DNA of 64,000 bases from Candidatus Bealeia paramacronuclearis (GTDB lineage: Bacteria > Pseudomonadota > Alphaproteobacteria > UBA9655). The notes under the pieces were generated by a model, which was not told the origin of the DNA, did not search any database, and was given only the letters and a program-made list of their open reading frames with translations. Shown piece after piece: positions 53,256-62,563 of the stretch. The stretch covers positions 434,001-498,000 of the forward strand of contig NZ_JAVHWZ010000002.1 in NCBI RefSeq assembly GCF_035607555.1, written 5' to 3'. Each line of letters starts with the position of its first letter. The first letter of the stretch is position 1. A program made the translations under genes and the position numbers.

Positions 53256-53740
53256 CGGCTTTTCCAAAATCCAAGAAAACTGAAAAGGCTTAAACCCAAC
53301 GAGACAATAAAATTATAGCCCGCAAGGGAAATTCCAAAAAGACTCCAACTCACAAGGTTACAGGTAATGGTGGGGGTACCTAAAAGTTGAGCGCGCAAAT
53401 CTTCAAGAGAGGCATTGGAATCAAATTGGGCCGTTTGGCAAAAGCTGGGCAATTCAAACCATCCATTTTGAATACCTACATGATAAAAAGACAACCCCAT
53501 TCCAAAGAAAAAGATAAGCCCCGTGATTATCAGAAATTGAGGTTTTTTTAAAAACAGCCCCGAAAGGGCTACAATTCCTACCGCCCCATACACATACCTC
53601 TCATAATAACACAATTGGCATGCCTGAATGCCAAAGACATGCTCCATGATCCAAGCCATACCTAAACTAAAAAAACAAATGAGCACTATTGACACAAGAG
53701 CGCATCGTGTTTCAAAGAATTTGCAAATAAAGTGCATCAT
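53252..53740 (-). CDS. DsbB-like disulfide bond formation protein
   Basis: 162 residues with four membrane segments. The quinone-proximal CxxC is in QACQLCYYERYVYG and a second cysteine pair lies in the second periplasmic loop (FCQTAQFD and TITCNLV). It reoxidises a DsbA-type thiol oxidase with ubiquinone, fitting the many cysteine-rich exported proteins here. It is coupled to coq7. Confidence 0.88.
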   Translation of the reverse strand: MMHFICKFFETRCALVSIVLICFFSLGMAWIMEHVFGIQACQLCYYERYVYGAVGIVALSGLFLKKPQFLIITGLIFFFGMGLSFYHVGIQNGWFELPSFCQTAQFDSNASLEDLRAQLLGTPTITCNLVSWSLFGISLAGYNFIVSLGLSLFSFLGFWKSR

Positions 53741-53853
53741 GGTAAATCCCCTATGCTTTTGAATGCATTATACGATCTTATTTCCAATCACGATAGATCT
53801 TTTCAAGAAGGTGAAAGTCTAATATTAATGTGTTCATGCTAGAGTTCAGAAAT

Positions 53854-54048
53854 CTAGAGTGTCCATAGAGAAAGTCCTGTCACGGCGGCAATCAATTCTA
53901 AATCAAGATTTTTGTCTTTCATAGCGCGCGCTGTTTCAAGTTTCCCTCTAAGCTCACCTTCCATACGGCCTTTTTCAAGACCTTCTTCAAAGCCTTTGGC
54001 TTCGATTTTCTTGAAGGCAATGTCTATGCGTGGAGAGATTTTTTCCAT
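53854..54048 (-). pseudogene. C-terminal scrap of an Rpn-type PD-(D/E)XK transposase
   Basis: 64 residues: a charged helix FEEGLEKGRMEGELRGK followed by MKDKNLDLELIAAVTGLS, the characteristic tail of Rpn/PDDEXK_2 family proteins. The nuclease core is missing, so this is a remnant. Confidence 0.6.
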
Positions 54049-54189
54049 AATTTAGCTCGTAATCCGTACTCTGTCTCAGGGCATCGGACCCGTGGCACGA
54101 TGTTCTGTGCACCTAAAATACCTTCTCAGAGATACTATGATTATGTTTTATAATATCGCAATATGTTGCATAAAGTAACATTTCCAAAA

Positions 54190-54771
54190 TCATCCAATCG
54201 CGTAGATAATTCCAAAACCGCCTACAAGAGCAGCCAAAGCTACAAATGTCACAAGGGTGAGGTTCTCATCAATATAGGTTTTGATGGAAGGTCCATAATA
54301 CCAAAAGAGCGTGGCCAACATAAAGAACCGAAAACCGCGAGCAATAACGGAGGCCAACATAAATTTGAAAATATCAAGCCCCGTCAAACCGCAGGCAATA
54401 GTCACCACTTTATAAGGAATAGGCGTCAGGCCCTTTAAAGCAACAATCCAAAATCCCCATTGATTAAAGCTATGTTGAAATTTATCAAAAGCGGCTTGAA
54501 GGCCATAAGTGTGTAAAATCCATTCTCCCAAAGTTTCGTAAAGGGAGTATCCAATGGCATACCCCAATAGTCCACCCAAAACAGAGGTAATGGTACAAAT
54601 AAAGGCAAGCTTCCAGACTTTATCGCGATTGGACAACAACATCGCAATATAAAGAGGATCAGGCGGTATAGGAAAGAAGGAACTTTCTGCAAAAGACACT
54701 GCACTTAAAACCCAAATCGCACGAGGGTGGTCTGCAAAACTCAGCATCCAATCATAAAATTTCCGAAGCAT
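54190..54771 (-). CDS. YqaA-type DedA-family membrane protein
   Basis: 193 residues, about five hydrophobic segments. The family's re-entrant motifs are present: SFAESSFFPIPPDPL near the N-terminus, GGLLGYAIGYSLYETLGEW, and KGLTPIPYKVVTIACGLTG, with an Arg in SVIARGFRFF. DedA proteins move or flip lipid carriers and support envelope integrity. It is transcribed away from tRNA-Leu. Confidence 0.88.
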   Translation of the reverse strand: MLRKFYDWMLSFADHPRAIWVLSAVSFAESSFFPIPPDPLYIAMLLSNRDKVWKLAFICTITSVLGGLLGYAIGYSLYETLGEWILHTYGLQAAFDKFQHSFNQWGFWIVALKGLTPIPYKVVTIACGLTGLDIFKFMLASVIARGFRFFMLATLFWYYGPSIKTYIDENLTLVTFVALAALVGGFGIIYAIG

Positions 54772-54846
54772 GAATGAAATATACCTTAAAAATAGAAAGA
54801 AACTCTAGATTTCCTATCACGGAATGAATTTTTTGCAAATATTTTA

Positions 54847-54874
54847 TTGACTCCTGACAGATTGAAAGTATGAT
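54847..54874 (+). promoter_or_regulatory. Sigma70-type promoter of tRNA-Leu
   Basis: -35 TTGACT (54847-54852), 16-base spacer, -10 TATGAT (54869-54874), ending 21 bases before the tRNA. Confidence 0.65.
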
Positions 54875-54895
54875 GCAGCCGTCGAGACGCACAGG

Positions 54896-54981
54896 GCCCC
54901 TGTGGCGGAACTGGTAGACGCGGCAGACTCAAAATCTGTTGTCCAAAAGACGTGGGAGTTCGAGTCTCCCCGGGGGCACCA
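54896..54981 (+). tRNA. tRNA-Leu(CAA)
   Basis: The 7-bp acceptor stem (54896-54902 with 54971-54977) is followed by discriminator A and an encoded CCA (54979-54981). The anticodon loop CTCAAAA gives anticodon CAA, and there is a long variable arm as in class II tRNAs. It reads UUG codons. Confidence 0.95.
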
Positions 54982-55070
54982 ATCTTCGTAAAAACACCTT
55001 TCTCCTTAACCCACCAAATCTTTCGACAATTACAATCTTAGAACGTACATTTTTAAAACAGGAGACCAGC

Positions 55071-55631
55071 ATGTCACTTACCCCTTCTACGATGATGCCT
55101 TTGGGAACCACCGCCCCAAGTTTTGAGCTTTTGGATGTAATTTCCGGATCTTTTAAAAAGTTTAACGATTTAAAATCTCAGCACGGAACCGTTGTAATGT
55201 TCATTTGCAATCACTGCCCTTTTGTTAAACATATCCAATCTGAACTTTTTGCAATGGCCAAGGCATATCAAAACAAAGGAATTTCGTTTATTGCTATTAA
55301 CGCCAATGATGTTGAAAATTATCCGGAGGATTCTCCTGAAAATATGAAGCGTCTCTCAAAAGAATTGAATTATGAACTTCCTTATCTTTTTGATGAAACT
55401 CAAGAGGTTGCAAAAGCGTATGAGGCTGCCTGCACACCTGACTTTTTTGTATTCGATAGCAATCTCAAATGTGTTTACCGGGGACAATTTGATGATTCAC
55501 GACCTGGAAATGGCGTTCCAGTCACGGGAGCTGATCTGAAAGACGCGCTTGAAGCCCTGCTTCACCATCATCCCATTTCCTCCCGACAAAAACCCAGCAT
55601 TGGCTGCAACATTAAATGGAAGGCAAAATAG
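55071..55631 (+). CDS. Thioredoxin-like (AhpC/TSA-type) protein
   Basis: 186 residues from ATG 55071, with AGGAG 6 bases upstream. The thioredoxin fold includes APSFELLDVISG, the cysteine motif VMFICNHCPFVKHIQ, YLFDETQEVAKAY and CTPDFFVFD with the cis-Pro. CNHCPFV is typical of a group of cytoplasmic thioredoxin-like peroxidase/reductase proteins. No signal peptide. It overlaps the convergent L,D-transpeptidase gene by 20 bases. Confidence 0.85.
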   Translation: MSLTPSTMMPLGTTAPSFELLDVISGSFKKFNDLKSQHGTVVMFICNHCPFVKHIQSELFAMAKAYQNKGISFIAINANDVENYPEDSPENMKRLSKELNYELPYLFDETQEVAKAYEAACTPDFFVFDSNLKCVYRGQFDDSRPGNGVPVTGADLKDALEALLHHHPISSRQKPSIGCNIKWKAK

Positions 55632-57171
55632 GCTTCCTTCTTTGCTGAAGAGCATTCCACATCTCCTTGTCTTGCCCATAGAGGTCTTTGACGAAATGGG
55701 CGCGACCTTGTTCGTCTTTCCAGACGGTAAAATAAGTGATGTAAACGGGCAAAGGTGATTTGAGTTTGATATGCTTTGTATCACTACCAGAGGATTCTTG
55801 CTTTATTTTTTCAGGTGTCCAAGCTTGTGGATCGTTCAAAACAAAACTTGCGAGTTTAGCAGGATTTTCCACGCGAATGCAGCCTGAGCTAAAATCACGC
55901 TCTGATTTAGAGAATAGATTTTGCTCTGGTGTTCCGTGGAGATACACATCCAAATTAGGAAGATTTGCAGAAGCATAATCAATAGTAAATCGAATTTTCC
56001 CCAAAGCATTGGCAGATCCTGGACTTTGCACAATTTGATAGGGGAAATTGCCAGAGGAGTAAGAACTCCAATTAATCGAGGATGCACTTACGGCATTGCC
56101 CGCACTATCATAAAAATTATAGCCCTTGCCAGAAAACGCATTAGGATTTTTTTGCAGTTTGGGAAGCTTGTCTTGGACGGCAATATTGTAAGGAACATGC
56201 CAGGAAGGATTAAAAATCACTTCGTTTAATTGCGCGTAAAAGCTGGGTGTTTTGCGATAGGCCCGCCCAGCGATCACAGGCATTGTGAATAAAATTTTAT
56301 TGTTATCAACGGCCTCTAATTCAAACCCTGCAATATTCACAAAAATGTGACGCGCACCTAAGGTATCGGGGAGCCATCTTTGACGCTCAAGGCTTACAAT
56401 AATTTGCTCAATCCGTTTTTCAACGGGCGTATTGAGAGCCTCCAAAGTCTCATTCCCTATTTTTCCTTTGGGGTCAATGCCATGGGTTTCTTGGAAAGTT
56501 TTAAGCGCACTTTCAACCGTATCATCAAATTGATCTCCGGATTGATGCGCCGAATCAAGAGCCCCTTGGGCGACCAGCTGATGCCTTAAGATTTGCACAG
56601 CTTCATTGCTTTTTCCTTTTTCTAATTTAACACCTTTTGGAAGTGTGGGCCACCCTCCTTGCTCTTGGATGCGCTTGTAGTACGCTAAAAGCTCTTTTAA
56701 GTTTTGGTATTCTTTGCGTGCAGGACCCAATGTTGAAATCCAAGCGCAGCTTTTAGGATTGGAGAAAAACGCCTTTAACAGTTGAGCCTCACTGACTTCA
56801 ATAGGCTTAATGTAAAGGGTTTTGTCGACATTTTTGGGATTGAGACGTTCACCCTTCATATCGGAAATATAAAGAAGTGTCAGGGAGGTTAAAATTTCAT
56901 CCGCTTTCATCTGTTGAGAGGGATCTGAAATTGAGATTTTTTTTAAAGCCGCCAGCTGGGGGGCATAATCTTGGGGGTCAAGGCCTTCCTCCTCAACGTG
57001 AGCAAGCTTCTCCATGAGAGTTTGCGCGCATTCGTTCCATTTTCCGTTCTCAATCCATGCCATTTGCCCCGCACGATCTTTATAAAACAAGTCTTTAGAA
57101 TCTGAGGCTCCGCTTAAATTTGAAGAAACCATTAGCAGAAGTGCTGTCAATTTGAATTTTTTAAGGTTCAT
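55612..57171 (-). CDS. L,D-transpeptidase, YcbB/LdtD-like
   Basis: 519 residues from ATG 57171 (AGAGGA upstream). A signal peptide ([14 protein letters not shown]) is followed by a scaffold region, a peptidoglycan-binding domain ([16 protein letters not shown] and [18 protein letters not shown]), and the YkuD catalytic domain with the catalytic cysteine in [11 protein letters not shown] and HGTPEQNLF. It makes 3-3 cross-links in peptidoglycan, so a wall is present. It is convergent with the thioredoxin-like gene. Confidence 0.92.
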   Translation of the reverse strand: MNLKKFKLTALLLMVSSNLSGASDSKDLFYKDRAGQMAWIENGKWNECAQTLMEKLAHVEEEGLDPQDYAPQLAALKKISISDPSQQMKADEILTSLTLLYISDMKGERLNPKNVDKTLYIKPIEVSEAQLLKAFFSNPKSCAWISTLGPARKEYQNLKELLAYYKRIQEQGGWPTLPKGVKLEKGKSNEAVQILRHQLVAQGALDSAHQSGDQFDDTVESALKTFQETHGIDPKGKIGNETLEALNTPVEKRIEQIIVSLERQRWLPDTLGARHIFVNIAGFELEAVDNNKILFTMPVIAGRAYRKTPSFYAQLNEVIFNPSWHVPYNIAVQDKLPKLQKNPNAFSGKGYNFYDSAGNAVSASSINWSSYSSGNFPYQIVQSPGSANALGKIRFTIDYASANLPNLDVYLHGTPEQNLFSKSERDFSSGCIRVENPAKLASFVLNDPQAWTPEKIKQESSGSDTKHIKLKSPLPVYITYFTVWKDEQGRAHFVKDLYGQDKEMWNALQQRRKPILPSI

Positions 57172-57212
57172 CTTAAAATTCCTCTTTCCTGATAAAAGTT
57201 TTCCACAAGTTG

Positions 57213-57242
57213 TTGACGGGAGGGGGGCGAGTGGTATATATA
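57213..57242 (+). promoter_or_regulatory. Probable rpsT promoter
   Basis: -35 TTGACG (57213-57218) with TATATA at 57235-57240 or 57237-57242 (16-18 base spacing), about 40 bases before rpsT. Confidence 0.55.
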
Positions 57243-57280
57243 CTCGATCCATCCTTCGTGGAATTTTATATAGGACTATT

Positions 57281-57544
57281 ATGGCTCATCATCAATCAGC
57301 AATAAAGCGTATTCGTCGCGATACGAAAGTAAAATTAAGAAATCATGCGCGCATCAGCCGCATTCGCACCTTTGTGAAGAAAGTAGAAATAGCAATTTCC
57401 ACTGGAAACCAAGCCGATGCGAAGTTGGCCTTGCAAGAAGCACAATCCGAATTGTTGTCCGGCGTCACAAAAGGTGTTCTTCATTTGAACACGGCATCCC
57501 GGAAGATCTCACGTCTTTCTTCACGCGTATCACAACTCGCGTAA
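57281..57544 (+). CDS. rpsT: 30S ribosomal protein S20
   Basis: 87 residues from ATG 57281 ([16 protein letters not shown]), a short, Lys/Arg-rich three-helix protein that binds 16S rRNA early in 30S assembly. The conserved C-terminal [20 protein letters not shown] is present. It lies directly upstream of dnaA, a common alphaproteobacterial neighbour order, but a terminator separates them. Confidence 0.97.
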   Translation: MAHHQSAIKRIRRDTKVKLRNHARISRIRTFVKKVEIAISTGNQADAKLALQEAQSELLSGVTKGVLHLNTASRKISRLSSRVSQLA

Positions 57545-57547
57545 TAT

Positions 57548-57576
57548 GAGGGGGAACTTCTCCCCCTTATTTTTTC
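57548..57576 (+). terminator. Rho-independent terminator after rpsT
   Basis: The stem AGGGGGA/TCCCCCT (57549-57555 and 57561-57567) is followed by TATTTTTT. It ends rpsT transcripts 4 bases after the stop. Confidence 0.85.
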
Positions 57577-57634
57577 ATAGTTATTGGTCCCCCAATCTTT
57601 GTTGGGTTATGCATTTTCTGGCTCGAGGTTAGGA

Positions 57635-58966
57635 ATGAAAGTCGCACACGTGCAAAAAAATCTGCAAGACGAGTGGGCCCAAGTCAAGGAGCAGCTTTTG
57701 CGCGAGTATGGCCAGGCGACATATTCGAGCTGGCTGGATCCGCTTTCCCTTGTGGGGCTTCAAGAAGATTGTGTGGTTTTAGCGGCACCCAATGATTTTA
57801 TGCGAGATTGGGTGCTGAATCATTATGCCCAAAGCATCGGAAACTACCTCAAATCGGTGAATGATAATTATGGCCGCGTGAGTATTATTTGCGACTCTCA
57901 ACTTACAAAAGACGTCGAAATTGCAGAAGAGGAACGGGAATCTATTAGTGCCTCCCTTGACCCTCGTTTTACCTTTGAAAATTTTGTGGTGGGAAAATCT
58001 AACGAACTTGCTCATGCTGCAGCACGAAAAGTTGCTGAATCCAAAGATGTCACATTCAATCCGCTTTTCCTTTATGGAGGAGTAGGACTCGGAAAAACCC
58101 ATTTGATGCATGCTATTGCCTGGCACATTAAAAAGTGCCACCCTGAGCGCAAAGTCATATATCTTTCTGCTGAAAAATTTATGTATCAGTTTATTAAAGC
58201 GCTGCGCTTTAAAGATACAATGGCCTTTAAAGAACAATTTCGCTCTGTTGACGTTTTGATGATTGACGACGTGCAATTCATCAGCGGGAAAGATTCAACC
58301 CAAGAAGAATTCTTTCACACGTTTAATGCTCTCGTAGATCAAAATCGTCAGGTTATTATTTCAGCTGACAAATCACCCTCCGATCTGGAAGGCATGGAAG
58401 ATCGAATGAAATCCCGTCTTGGATGGGGACTTGTTGCCGACATTCATCCCACGAACTATGAGCTTCGTTTAGGAATCCTCCAAGCCAAAGTAGATTCTAT
58501 GGGAATTGATGTTCCCTCCAAAGTTCTTGAATTTCTCGCCCATAAAATTAGCTCGAATGTCCGCGAACTTGAGGGCGCTTTAACCCGTATTGTAGCTCAT
58601 TCAACTTTGGTCGGCCGTGATATTACTCTTGAGACTACACAAGATGTTTTGCGCGATTTATTACGTGCCAATGACAGACGCGTAACCATGGACGAAATCC
58701 AAAAGAAAGTAGCCGAATATTATAACGTCCGATTATCGGACATGCATTCACCCAGGCGCGCACGGGCCATTGCACGGCCTCGACAAGTGGCCATGTATCT
58801 ATGTAAAGTGCTAACCCAGAGATCTTTACCCGAGATCGGACGGAAATTTGGGGGGCGCGATCATACAACCGTGATGCATGCTGTAAAAAAGGTTGAAGAA
58901 TTAATGATATCCGAGAAGAGTATCGGAGAAGATATCGATTTATTACGTCGAATGTTGGAGAACTAA
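57635..58966 (+). CDS. dnaA: Chromosomal replication initiator DnaA
   Basis: 443 residues from ATG 57635 (the frame is open 17 codons further upstream). Domain I ([13 protein letters not shown]), a very short domain II, AAA+ domain III with Walker [14 protein letters not shown], Walker [10 protein letters not shown], and domain IV with [12 protein letters not shown] and the DnaA-box-reading helix [12 protein letters not shown]. It opens the origin. dnaN follows without a gap. Confidence 0.96.
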   Translation: MKVAHVQKNLQDEWAQVKEQLLREYGQATYSSWLDPLSLVGLQEDCVVLAAPNDFMRDWVLNHYAQSIGNYLKSVNDNYGRVSIICDSQLTKDVEIAEEERESISASLDPRFTFENFVVGKSNELAHAAARKVAESKDVTFNPLFLYGGVGLGKTHLMHAIAWHIKKCHPERKVIYLSAEKFMYQFIKALRFKDTMAFKEQFRSVDVLMIDDVQFISGKDSTQEEFFHTFNALVDQNRQVIISADKSPSDLEGMEDRMKSRLGWGLVADIHPTNYELRLGILQAKVDSMGIDVPSKVLEFLAHKISSNVRELEGALTRIVAHSTLVGRDITLETTQDVLRDLLRANDRRVTMDEIQKKVAEYYNVRLSDMHSPRRARAIARPRQVAMYLCKVLTQRSLPEIGRKFGGRDHTTVMHAVKKVEELMISEKSIGEDIDLLRRMLEN

Positions 58967-60121
58967 ATGACCGCACAAGCTCTTTTAAAAACTGAATCCG
59001 CAACCTCTAGTTTTGAAGTCATTCTGGACCGCTCAGTCCTTGTAAGAGCCCTGGGCCATTGCCAAGGTGTTGTTGAAAGAAAAAACACAGTTCCAATTTT
59101 GGCCAACGTGATGCTTGAGGCCAGAAATGGTCAGCTGAAAATGACGGCTACAGATCTTGAGATTGCTTTTGTCGAAACGATTGAAGCTCATGTCTCTCAA
59201 GAAGGCATCACAACCGTTTCCGCTCATTTCCTTTTTGACATCGTCAAAAAGCTTAAAGATGGGTCTGAAGTCTTATTAAAATTAAAGTCCGAAACAGGAC
59301 AATTGGAAGTCAAATCCGGCAAATCCCAGTTTCACCTGGCAACAATTTCTCCTGAGGAGTTTCCTCACCCGAATGCCGGGGATTTGCCTTATCGTTTCAC
59401 ACTTCATGCCCAAGAACTCGCCCGTCTGATTGATCGCACCCGCTTTGCAATGGCGACCGAAGAGACACGCTATTATTTGAACGGTATTTATTTGCACGCA
59501 ACAGTAGATGGATATTTACGTGCGGTAGCAACCGACGGCCACAGATTGGCCCAAGCCGAGATGGATTTGCCTACAGGCGCTCAAGGTTTACCTGGCGTGA
59601 TTGTCTCACGCAAAACAATTTCGGAATTACGCAAACTCATTGATGAGGCTGCAACCCAAGTCGAAGTCTCTCTTTCTGAAACACAAATCTGCTTTGTACT
59701 GGGCTCCTCTATCTTAATCTCGCGCCTTATTGAAGGCACTTTTCCTGATTATGAACGCGCTATTCCTCAAAGTAATGAGAGCCCTCTTGAAGTTTCTGTG
59801 GCACTTTTCGCAGAAGCCGTTGATCGTGTATCCATCATTTTGAATGACAAGGCGCGTATTGTGAAACTTCATCTCTCGCCCAACCAATTGCGTCTTTTGA
59901 CTGAAAACCAAGAAGGGGGAAGGGCCTCTGAAGACATCGAAGTCACTTATTCAGGACAAGATATGGACGTAGGGTTTAACTCTCGGTATATCCTCGATAT
60001 GACACAACAAATGACAGGCGAAACACTTCAATTAATCTTTGGAGATGCCACCCTTCCCGTCATTGCCCGAGATCCTCTGGATGAACATGTTCTTTATGTT
60101 CTCATGCCCATGCGTGTATGA
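58967..60121 (+). CDS. dnaN: DNA polymerase III beta sliding clamp
   Basis: 384 residues, three clamp domains in tandem; recognisable NTVPILANVMLEA, the ATDLEIA loop, VATDGHRLAQAEMD, and the C-terminal LPVIARDPLDEHVLYVLMPMRV that forms the protein-binding pocket. It ties DnaE to DNA. ATG follows the dnaA stop directly. recF is not downstream. Confidence 0.97.
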   Translation: MTAQALLKTESATSSFEVILDRSVLVRALGHCQGVVERKNTVPILANVMLEARNGQLKMTATDLEIAFVETIEAHVSQEGITTVSAHFLFDIVKKLKDGSEVLLKLKSETGQLEVKSGKSQFHLATISPEEFPHPNAGDLPYRFTLHAQELARLIDRTRFAMATEETRYYLNGIYLHATVDGYLRAVATDGHRLAQAEMDLPTGAQGLPGVIVSRKTISELRKLIDEAATQVEVSLSETQICFVLGSSILISRLIEGTFPDYERAIPQSNESPLEVSVALFAEAVDRVSIILNDKARIVKLHLSPNQLRLLTENQEGGRASEDIEVTYSGQDMDVGFNSRYILDMTQQMTGETLQLIFGDATLPVIARDPLDEHVLYVLMPMRV

Positions 60122-60394
60122 AGAAGAAGTAAAAGCTCATCATACAGATCCTTGCATTTTGCGCAGTCGCAGTTGGTTGTGCACGAATGAAACAGGTTCC
60201 CCCATTAAGCAGGGGGAGGGCTAAAATCGCCTTTATTCGGGAGTGATTCAAAGAACACTCACGCTGCGATTGTGTTTAAATGCGTCAGAAGCGTTTGTAT
60301 TTAGCTTCAAATAGTTCACACTCTGACGTGCAAACTATTGAACAAATCTGAGCCCTGGGCCCCTCACGAACAAAGCCCTTAAAATCGTTCACTC
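60122..60394. other. Intergenic stretch downstream of dnaN
   Basis: No recF, no gene and no cluster of DnaA boxes. It contains a CCCCC/GGGGG hairpin (about 60198-60217) without a following T-run. Confidence 0.4.
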
Positions 60395-60889
60395 TTACTG
60401 CGCTGTAGATTTATTACACTTTGTTCCTTCGGTTCCCAAATAACATTGCCATTCTTGCTTACAACTGACTTTCCAGGCTTTAACTTTATGAGCGATAGAG
60501 TCTACTTGTGATTGAAGACGCTCAAGCCCACTCTTTGTCAAACCTGTAAAGTTGGTATCTTTTTGGTAGTTTTCAGCAGCTCCCTGAATTTGGTTATAGA
60601 GCGTCTTTATTGTATTTGAAAGATGCGCATACTCTGGTTTTTGACTCTCTCGCCCAGCATTTTGAATTGCCTCTAAAAAATCAGGATATTGTTCATATAA
60701 CATTTTATCATTAAAAGCAGATGCAGCGCCATAAAACTCTGTCACAGTATTTAAATATTCATTCACAATGAGTTGGCAATCATCCGTATTTAACGCGGGA
60801 TGGGTTTCTTTGGCGTTAAGCTTATGAACACTTGTCAATGAGCTAGCACTGAAAATCAAAGCCGCGGATATTATAAGTTGTTTTTTCAT
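60395..60889 (-). CDS. Exported hypothetical protein, tandem paralogue 1
   Basis: 164 residues from ATG 60889, with AGAGGAAAG 6 bases upstream. A signal peptide (LIISAALIFSASSLTSV) precedes a helical domain: DDCQLIVNEYLNTVTEFYGA, YEQYPDFLEAI, LYNQIQGAAENY, GLERLQSQVDSI, and a C-terminal cysteine pair region (CKQEWQCYLG). It resembles the next gene over its full length, so the two come from a duplication. No family recognised. Confidence 0.6.
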   Translation of the reverse strand: MKKQLIISAALIFSASSLTSVHKLNAKETHPALNTDDCQLIVNEYLNTVTEFYGAASAFNDKMLYEQYPDFLEAIQNAGRESQKPEYAHLSNTIKTLYNQIQGAAENYQKDTNFTGLTKSGLERLQSQVDSIAHKVKAWKVSCKQEWQCYLGTEGTKCNKSTAQ

Positions 60890-60954
60890 TTTGAAACTTT
60901 CCTCTGTTTTTTGAAATCTAAACAGTACTAAAATTAAAATGTTCACCATATTTA

Positions 60955-61410
60955 TTATGAATTACAATTATTTTTACAATACTCACTGCCCAGCAGGCAA
61001 TTACAGAATGCCTTACATTTTGTACTTTTCCATTTATCAATTTTGTTTTCAATGGAGTCAACTTGACCCTGAAGCCTCTTCATACCTACTCCTGCTAAAC
61101 TTTCAAGGTCTGAGTTTTTCTCAATAGTATAAGCACCTTGAATTTGACCATTATAAGTTTTGATAGCATTCGCAAGATTTGATCGAGATAAGGTCGCAGC
61201 TTTAACTGCGGCTAGGAATTTTGGATATTTCTGATACAATGTGTCATTATTGAGTGCGTTTGCTGCATCATAAAATTGACCCACCGTATCAAGATATCCC
61301 TTGTAGATTTTCTGACAATCCTCACTTGTCTGACTTTTAAGATCATGAACATTTGTCAATAAAATTGCGCTGAAAAGAATAATCGTAGATATTATAAGTT
61401 GTTTTTTCAT
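60955..61410 (-). CDS. Exported hypothetical protein, tandem paralogue 2
   Basis: 151 residues. Same signal start (MKKQLIIS) and the same blocks as its neighbour: EDCQKIYKGYLDTVGQFYDA, YQKYPKFLAAV, YNGQIQGAY, RLQGQVDSIENKIDKW, ending in a richer cysteine tail (CKAFCNCLLGSEYCKNNC). The upstream sequence of both genes is alike too (TTTCAAAATGAAAAAACAAC). Probably one transcript. Function unknown; the paired cysteines suggest disulfides outside the cytoplasm. Confidence 0.6.
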   Translation of the reverse strand: MKKQLIISTIILFSAILLTNVHDLKSQTSEDCQKIYKGYLDTVGQFYDAANALNNDTLYQKYPKFLAAVKAATLSRSNLANAIKTYNGQIQGAYTIEKNSDLESLAGVGMKRLQGQVDSIENKIDKWKSTKCKAFCNCLLGSEYCKNNCNS

Positions 61411-61556
61411 TTTGAAACTTCACTCTGTTTTCTTGAAGTTAGCTTACCATAAAAAACCGCTGCACGAAAACGTCTAAAAACTTATTATATTTTAATACTT
61501 TTTTAAAATTTTTTCTCTAATCCTAGTCCCGATATGATTATAGAGGGCATTTTCAC

Positions 61557-62078
61557 ATGAAAGTTTTCAAATCCATCTTCATCATTTTTCTCGGTTTACT
61601 TTTCTTAAACGGCCCTCAAAGTGCCATTGCAGGACATAAAAAGCATAATTCATCGACTACAGAGCCCACCTCTTCAATTACACCCCCTCAAAAACAGAAT
61701 TTAGTGAAAGAGGAGGAGAAGAAAGATGAAATCAGCATTCGCATCGATAATAAAACTGAGGAACATCACAGCGATCCTTCAAGTCCAAAGCTCTTAAAAG
61801 TAGAAATGTCTGAAGAGGAGTTTGAGAAAAAATATTTTCAAACCTGTAGTAAATTTTCTTTTCTGATGACCCGGATTGCAAAAGGAACCCAATACATTTC
61901 ATTTTTTGGATCAACTATATTAACAATGGTGACAGTTTTTGCAAATACAGAGCCCACCACAACACGTTGGGTTTCGGTGGGAAACTTTGTCCTTGAAATT
62001 GCAGGGTTTGTGGGGTTTGGAATTGAGGTATATACTAATAATTTCCTTCAAGAGGCCAAAGAAAAAGGGGGGAAATAG
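61557..62078 (+). CDS. Exported/membrane hypothetical protein
   Basis: 173 residues. A signal peptide (FIIFLGLLFLNGPQSAIAG) precedes a charged, low-complexity region (EEEKKDEISIRIDNK) and two hydrophobic segments near the C-terminus (ISFFGSTILTMVTVFA; VLEIAGFVGFGIEVY). No family recognised. Confidence 0.5.
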   Translation: MKVFKSIFIIFLGLLFLNGPQSAIAGHKKHNSSTTEPTSSITPPQKQNLVKEEEKKDEISIRIDNKTEEHHSDPSSPKLLKVEMSEEEFEKKYFQTCSKFSFLMTRIAKGTQYISFFGSTILTMVTVFANTEPTTTRWVSVGNFVLEIAGFVGFGIEVYTNNFLQEAKEKGGK

Positions 62079-62563
62079 AAATTTTTTCTTTTCAATTAAA
62101 AAATCATTTTTATTTTTTTAATTTGGGTTTTTCTTAAATTTTTTGCCTAATTTTAAAGGTGGATTTAAGTAATTATATACATCAACAGCATCCCACATCA
62201 CTACACGCTAACCTCAAAGTCGAAATGCAATAGTACCTTACCATACTATTGCATTTCGACTTTGAGGTTAGCCAATATCAATATTATCAATCAAAAGATG
62301 CCCTACATCCAAAATGTTGATGGAGTGTTCTTGTAAACATCTTGGACATAGGCCCCCGGACTTTTTGCAGGTCTACTTGAGCACTAAGTTTTATCATCCA
62401 TCTCAACCGCTTTCATTGAGAGGAAAACAATAGTGCGGCGATACACAATCTTTTCATAAGAGATCTCCCTATTTTTTATGGAAATCTATCAGCACAGAAT
62501 CAGTAGATAAAAATTAATCAGTTTTTTTGCCTTTCAACTTAGAAGATCAAAGCCAGATCTGTG
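62079..62563. other. AT-rich intergenic region without a gene
   Basis: 485 bases with poly-T/poly-A tracts; apart from the palindrome at 62207-62272 nothing supported was seen. Confidence 0.5.
62207..62272. repeat. Perfect 29-bp inverted repeat with 8-base loop
   Basis: Arms 62207-62235 and 62244-62272 are exact reverse complements around CCTTACCA. There is no T-run behind either arm. Eighteen bases of the arm (CTAACCTCAAAGTCGAAA) also occur at 6257-6274 inside an open reading frame, so the palindrome may be a dispersed element. Confidence 0.85.

Noticed and set aside
54163-54438. Plus-strand ORF opposite the DedA-family gene
   Set aside because: Shadow of a well-supported membrane protein gene; no family and no ribosome site.
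57180-57240. Possible origin at the rpsT-dnaA region (TTTTCCACA at about 57199)
   Set aside because: Only one imperfect box, overlapping the L,D-transpeptidase 5' region and the rpsT promoter.
60198-60217. Terminator downstream of dnaN
   Set aside because: A CCCCC/GGGGG hairpin is present but no T-run follows on either strand.
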